A stretch of 64,000 bases of DNA. Origin: Cynocephalus volans (Eukaryota > Chordata > Mammalia > Dermoptera > Cynocephalidae). Of the stretch, positions 58,836 to 64,000 are shown piece after piece. Under the pieces are notes generated by a model, which worked only from the letters and a program-made list of their open reading frames with translations, did no database searches and was not told where the DNA came from. The position numbers were made by a program, and so were the translations under genes. The stretch lies in the NCBI RefSeq assembly GCF_027409185.1, contig NC_084475.1, positions 15,272,130-15,336,129 of the forward strand, read 5' to 3'. The first letter of the stretch is position 1. Each line of letters starts with the position of its first letter.

Positions 58836-59189
58836 TATATTGACGTCTGGGCATCTGGTTGAGCAGTTGCTTCTTCTAATACTCAGGAGTGGTTTTTGAG
58901 GAAAGACTCCCTCCTGTAGATGTGTTTTGTTTTGACCATTTGGTAGGGGGGTTTAGTTTTGGTTCTGGGTAGATGCAGTAGTGTAGTTTCTCTGTGGTTA
59001 CTCTGACCATATTCTGTGTCAGAATTGTCCATGGCCTAGGCACTGGGGCACTCAGCAGTTGCTTGCTGAAGTGAGTGAACTGAGGTCACGGGTAAGATCT
59101 CAAGTTCTCAGGAGAAGCACTTAGATGCCCTGTTGCTCCTTGGCTGAGGTGGGTGACCCTGAGCAGCCTCACTGATATCCTAGCTAGTG

Positions 59190-59820
59190 GCTAATAACCC
59201 TGAGAGGTGCTCTGGGATGATCTAAAGATCCTTGGCTTAAATGGGTGACCCTGGGTCACCCATTCTTGAGGGTCAGGATTAGGACCTTAGGCTTTTTGGG
59301 GGACAATGGGAGGGTTCTCAGCAGACCCTCAGCTACAGTGGGGGACTCAATAATGTCACTGGGGCTGTGGACAGAGCCCAGTACCATCAAGGGAGGTATT
59401 GAGGTACCTTGTAGCTTTGCTGTTGAAGTGGGCAACACTGAGTGCAGTCATTGGATTTGTGTGGGGGACCCTGTACTCTCAAGAGGGACACTAGGATGAT
59501 CTACAGCACCACTGTTGAAGTGAGGCACTCTAGGAGAGGTGACAGCAGTTTGGTGTAGGAACTTTCATCCCCAAGAGGGTTGTTGGAGCCCTCTATAGCT
59601 GTCCAGCTGGAGTGGCCACTCTGGGCAAGGACACTGGAGTTGTGGACAGGCCCCTGAGACCCTAAGAGCATTTCCAGGACACTCTGGATCTTCTCAGCTG
59701 GTGGACTGCCCCATAGAAGGTCACTGAGGCTGTGGGTGGGGTGCTGCATCTCCAAGAGAAATGCTGGATCCCTCTGAAGCCCCTCGCCAGGATGGGAAGC
59801 CCTGGGCAGTTTCACTCAGG
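59190..59820. repeat. Degenerate ~91-bp tandem monomers in L1 5' UTR
   Basis: The motif CAAGAGGG or a close variant recurs at about 59388, 59480, 59572, 59663 and 59753, a spacing of 90-92 bp, with related text around each. Units are strongly diverged. The family differs from the 80-bp VNTR at 26.8-27.8 kb. Confidence 0.6.
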
Positions 59821-61429
59821 CTACAGGTGTGTGTCTGTGCCTGAGAGAGGCATATGAGTCCTCAACTACCTCTTCGTGGCTGCCTGAATTATAAGGCACC
59901 TCACCAAAGAGACGCGGCATTGCCAGCAGTGGCTAGACACCCCAATTAGGCAGTTTTCTGACTCTGTGAAGTGTCCAGGCTGACCTCCTGCATCCTGAGG
60001 GTGACACTTTTGCTGCACTGGACCACCTGTTCCCAGGGCACAGGACACCACGTGGACATAGACGTGGGCAACGTGGTACAATGATATGGCCACAGGGAAG
60101 TGAAACAGCTGCTGGGGCCTGTGAAAAGTGGTCCTGGGAGTTGGGGCCACTCTCAAATCTACCACTACAGATACCAGGGGCCCAGGGGGTGGGGGCAGTT
60201 TAGTGTGTGGCCCTCCCCAGGTCAATTCAGTCATGTGTGCCACCAGGAGTTCCCAGCTCCATGCACATAGCCACAGAGGCTGCCCCTGGGAGAGTTGTGT
60301 GGGTTCTCCTCCCCTTCCTAATGGGTACAAGTATTATATGGGCATCCCAGCAACATAGGCAGTCACCGGGCATGGGCACCAGACCTGAAAAAGCTGCTTC
60401 CTAGTTCTGGAGGGTGTGCACATCGACCACCTCCATCCTAAGAGTAGCACCCTTGATGCACTGGACTGTCTGTCCCCAGGGCACAGGGCCAAAGCCAAAT
60501 CGAGGGTTTTGGGACTGGTCACAGTCCCAAGCTTGCTGCAGCAGTCTGGGACCTGGGAGGTAAGGACAGTTCCGCACATGTCTCTCCCCAGGCCAGCGCA
60601 GTCATTTGTGCCTGCAGCAGTTCCCGACACCAAGTGCACATCTGCAAGGGCAGCACAGTCTCCCCCGTGTGTTGGGCTGCCAGTCTACTTACCTTCCCAT
60701 GGTCGGAAACTCCTCCTGAATCCCAGCCACTCTGGGTTGGGGGATGGGGTGGTGTTGGCCAGGAGTTTTCTGTTCTCTTTGTGACTATCTTGAGTTTCTG
60801 TACTCACTAATGTCTCCGCTGCTCCCTCAGTGTGTTCCAGCACCCTCCTTTCATTTTTCTAGTCGAAGTGTAGCTACACATTCAGTGTATTCTCTGTCAT
60901 TGTGGGAGAGATGAGCAATGTCTCCTTCTAGTTGGCTATCTTGCTTTCCCCCTCCATGGCCATTGTTCAATATCAGGGATGTAAATCTCACTTTATTAGG
61001 AAACTCTCCAACAAAGAAGAAAGAAAGCAGGAAGGAAGGAAAGAAAGAAATTCAGCAGAGCATTATGTGTGTTGCTTTTCAATAAAGCTGAAGTCTTGGA
61101 CTGGAATCAGATGTGTCTTCTTCTTTACTGCTTGGTCCCACCCCTTCTCCTGAGCAGTCATCTTTTGGGACTTGACTCGCTCCAGTCTGAACTGCCCATT
61201 GGACTCTAGACCCCTGGTTGCTCCTGGGGCCTGAGTCTGCATTTGGTTGGCTGCAGGGAGCCATGGTGATCCCTACTCATATAACTCAGACTGATGTGCA
61301 GGGTGGGGCTGGGGGTGTAGACCAGGCTGGAGGACTCACCCTGGAGAGGAAAGGCCATCAGGGGATGAGGGGTCTAGTCCTAATCTGTGCAGGAGGGACC
61401 CAGCAACTGAGAAGCAATCCTGTTAAAGT

Positions 61430-61602
61430 AGAGTTATTGATAAGTCCTTTAAGAGGTCCAAAGCGACTGCCTATCTCCTTAATCAATGGACATAAAGTTT
61501 CAGTTAAGCGAGGTAGAGATGTTCTGTGCAACATTGTACCTATAGTCAACAATACTGTATTGTACACTCAAAAACTTAAGAGGGTAGATCTCAGGTTACA
61601 TT

Positions 61603-61637
<35 letters not shown>

Positions 61638-61860
61638 AAGATGACCGGTAAGGGGATCTTAACCCTTGACTTGGTGTTGTCAGCACCATGCTCAGCCAGT
61701 GAGCTAACCGGCCATCCCTATATGGGATCTGAACCCGTGGCCTTGGTGTTATCAGCACCGCACTCTCCCGAGTGAGCCACGGGCCGGCCTCCCAGGTTAC
61801 ATTTCTTACCACACTAAAATAATTTTTTAAAACAACAACAACAACAACAACAAAAAACAC
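61430..61860 (+). mobile_element. LINE-1 3' tail with a SINE inserted
   Basis: Phrases such as AACAATACTGTATTGTACAC and GAGGGTAGATCTCAGGTTAC are typical of an L1 3' end. It is split by the SINE at 61607-61792 and ends in AACAACAACAAC. Confidence 0.65.
61607..61792 (-). mobile_element. CYN-type SINE dimer, minus strand
   Basis: Poly-T, then AAAAGATGACCGGTAAGGGG and two reversed modules ending GTGAGCCACGGGCCGGCC. Perfect 15-bp target duplication CAGGTTACATTTCTT at 61592-61606 and 61793-61807. Confidence 0.94.
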
Positions 61861-62159
61861 ATCCAAAGTGAAGCTCTGCAAGTGCCCTATGTCATCATCT
61901 GTTTGTGACTTGAAGAACTGCCACAACTGTGCTCTGGTCATTGCTTTTTTTATAACCCACAAGGATGGGAAGTAGAAATACTTCTGTACTTGAGTCTCTG
62001 GCTGTGTCACTGATCCTTCCAGATACCTCCAGACAGGCTGAGCTTGGAGGAAAGGTTCCAGCCCCTTGGAAAGAGGATTTTGGGTCTTCAGGAAGATCAA
62101 GCTCAGGATTTGACTCTTATTTTGGGCAGGATGCTATGCAAGGATGGAAATCACAGAAG

Positions 62160-62375
62160 CAGAGGTGCTCTCGGGTGACTATAGCTGATAATATCTTATT
62201 GTATATTTTAAGATAACCAGGAAAGAGGATCTTGAATGTTATAACCACAAAAAAATGATAAGTGTTTCAGTGATAATATGCTAACTATTCTGATTGGATC
62301 ATTATACAACATACTCATGTTTTGAAACAACAAACTGTACCCCATAAAAATGTACAACTTAAATAAATAAATAAT
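62160..62375 (+). mobile_element. LINE-1 3' end, plus strand
   Basis: Contains CTGATTGGATCATTATACAAC and ACTGTACCCCATAAAAATGT, then an AAAT-rich tail, the usual end of L1MA-like copies. Confidence 0.7.
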
Positions 62376-63230
62376 TAATTACTTTAAGTCACAGAAAGAG
62401 AAATAAGGCAGTACCACCCAAGGAAGAGGCCTAAGAATGCTGGGTGCAGAGATTCAGGGGTATTTGGGTTCCCAGGTGTGCAGGACATGAGACTTGGCCT
62501 AGAAATGCCTGGCTGGCTTGGCTGAGGGAATAGCTTTACATGCTTCCTGCACAGCTGGGACTTCTCAGGCTGTTGCTTCCCTGCCTATCTAAGAAAGAAC
62601 TGGTTCTGGATCTGTGGTGGCACTGAGCCCACAGGTAGTTTTATAGAACCAGGGGTGAAACTGAGAAAGCACCAAAAGGACAGTGGGGCTCACCCCTCTC
62701 CTGCACACCCCACCTGTTAACGACTTCCCAGCTCCATGTAACAAATCCATTTAAACATAAGCTAGACAATGACAGCTGGAGGACAAGGGACAGGCATGGG
62801 AGGATATAAGGGGTCCGGCCTAGGGAAGAGGTGTTAAATTCTAAGACTAGCTTTAAGTCTGTCTTCAGGTCAGCTCCTCTTGAACCCCCTGGTTTACTAA
62901 TGTCCATCACCCTTTCCTCAGCTTCACCACCCTCCCCCATCTGGACAGAGGTCCTTTCAGTGCATGAGAGCTTGCTTATCAGGCTTCCTGTCACTGGCCT
63001 CTTTCAGCAAGCAAAGATCTCAGCTCCATGACTGAAGTGAAGTCTCAGTCTCTTTGAGGAAGTTTTCTGTGATGCTACAGTAAATATATACCATAATGGT
63101 TTCCCCACTCCTTCCCTTAAAGGTCATACAGCTGTTTATTGGAATAACTACAGCAAAGACAGGGAAATATCCAGATCTTTTTAAGGCTGTAAAGGTTCTC
63201 AGACTGTTGGATTTCAAGTCTGGGCTGTCT
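62376..63230. other. Intergenic, unassigned
   Basis: No repeat or gene recognised. Frames of 117 and 66 residues overlap on opposite strands near 62641-63031. Confidence 0.4.
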
Positions 63231-63235
63231 GATAC

Positions 63236-63662
63236 TGTATTAGTCCATTAGTGTTGCTTATAACAGAATACACAGAACTGGGCGATTTATAAAGAAAATG
63301 AAATTTATTGCTTACAGTTTCTGAGACTAAGTCCAAAATCCACCTGGTGGTGGCGACAGTGACTCAGGGGTCTCACATTGCAAAACAGTGGAAGCAGAGA
63401 GAGCAGAGAGAAGGCAGAGAGAGACAGACTCTCCTCTTCTTTTAAAGCCCTCAGAACCATGCCCCTGACCACCATTTTTAATCCATTCACTACTGCATGG
63501 TCCTACAATCCAATCACCTCTTCAAGTCTCCACCTTTCAATGACCATAATAGGATTTTCTACCCTCTGTACAGTCACAGTGGGGACTAAGTTCCTAATAC
63601 ATAAAACTTGAGGGATACAACTCAAGCTTCAGTGAGTTATGGGGGGACATTAGTCCACTACA
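63236..63662 (-). mobile_element. MaLR-type LTR, minus strand
   Basis: Begins TGTATTAGTCCATTAGTG and ends ACATTAGTCCACTACA. Flanked by the 5-bp duplication GATAC at 63231-63235 and 63663-63667. Confidence 0.85.
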
Positions 63663-63814
63663 GATACTAAGGAAAGCCAAAACACCACCATCTCTGCTAG
63701 GGTGGGGGATGCACAGAAGCAAAGTGATAAATGGTGTGCTAGCCCGAGTCTGCCTCACAGCATGTCTGATAAGCCTGTGACCTTCCCTGTGGCCACATCC
63801 CAAATCCATGATTA

Positions 63815-64000
63815 CATAATTGGGATATTTTTTTGAAATATTTTAACATTTACTTGTACATATCTGTGAGGTAGAGTGTGTTGTTTCAATACATGCATAT
63901 ACTGCTCAGTGATTCACTTAGGGGAGGTAACAGAGTTTTATACCCATTAGTCTATCATTTTTCCTCCCTACTCCCCCCACCCCACCCCACCCAGTCACTG
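63815..64000 (-). mobile_element. LINE-1 3' UTR fragment reaching the window edge
   Basis: Reverse-oriented L1 3' UTR: AACATTTACTTGTACATATC, then the pyrimidine-rich CTCCCTACTCCCCCCACC stretch. It probably continues beyond the window. Confidence 0.55.

Larger units (their letters stand above)
55462..60953 (-). mobile_element. LINE-1 5' half, minus strand, 3'-truncated
   Basis: Read on the minus strand it starts at 60953 with GCAAGATAGCCAACTAGAAG, then has a long 5' UTR with ~91-bp monomers (60900-58840), an ORF1 remnant (57524-57766 reads ENFPGIGRDMDFWIQEAQ, typical of ORF1p), a spacer, the ORF2 endonuclease (56205-56774) and the start of the reverse transcriptase. It stops abruptly at about 55462. 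It is broken by a second L1 at 58166-58835. Confidence 0.85.

Noticed and set aside
51749-64000. Search for CD300LD to the right of CD300C
   Set aside because: No leader, Ig or membrane exon was recognised on the minus strand; the region is mainly L1, L2 and LTR sequence.
1-64000. CRISPR arrays, bacterial operons, functional tRNA or rRNA genes
   Set aside because: All tRNA-like segments are SINEs with A-tails and target duplications, and the window is vertebrate intergenic and intronic DNA.

Overview
This is mammalian genomic DNA, most likely from a colugo (Dermoptera, such as Galeopterus). The species inference rests on about 14 short SINEs built almost entirely from tRNA-Ile-like modules, as monomers or head-to-tail dimers. 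They lack the 7SL-derived units of primate Alus, and they match what I know of the colugo CYN family. The assignment comes from memory and was not checked against a database. More than half of the window is recognisable interspersed repeat.

Two genes of the CD300 (CMRF-35-like) immune-receptor cluster can be placed, both on the minus strand. CD300LB is complete: four exons between 35259 and 44481, 201 codons, conserved splice phases, a TATA box and a composite ETS/IRF site just upstream. CD300C follows at 47505-51079. Its signal-peptide, stalk and membrane/tail exons are intact, but its Ig-domain exon is scrambled: the first 21 residues are in place, the next ~45 codons are inverted, and the rest is missing, replaced by a fragment of a MaLR-type LTR. 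The relative order and orientation match the human CD300LB-CD300C order on 17q25.

Region by region: 1-20.8 kb is intergenic, with CYN SINEs, MIR and L2 fragments and MaLR-type LTRs, and no exon I can support. 20.8-32.8 kb is a deep nest of LINE-1 copies. Inside the main plus-strand L1 sit a processed gamma-actin pseudogene (about 22966-24945) and an internally deleted minus-strand L1 carrying an 80-bp VNTR (26320-28865). 32.8-35.2 kb leads into the CD300LB 3' UTR. 35.2-51.1 kb holds the CD300 genes, with a compact 877-bp L1 derivative between them. 51.1-64 kb is intergenic: LTRs with clear 5-bp target duplications, L2 remnants, the 5' half of a minus-strand L1 with ~91-bp 5' UTR monomers (55.5-60.95 kb), and L1 tails.

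Functionally, CD300LB would act as an activating myeloid surface receptor: its Ig-V domain is outside the cell and a transmembrane lysine pairs with an ITAM adaptor such as DAP12. In this species its tail lacks the YxN tyrosine of the human protein. CD300C appears unable to make a normal receptor.
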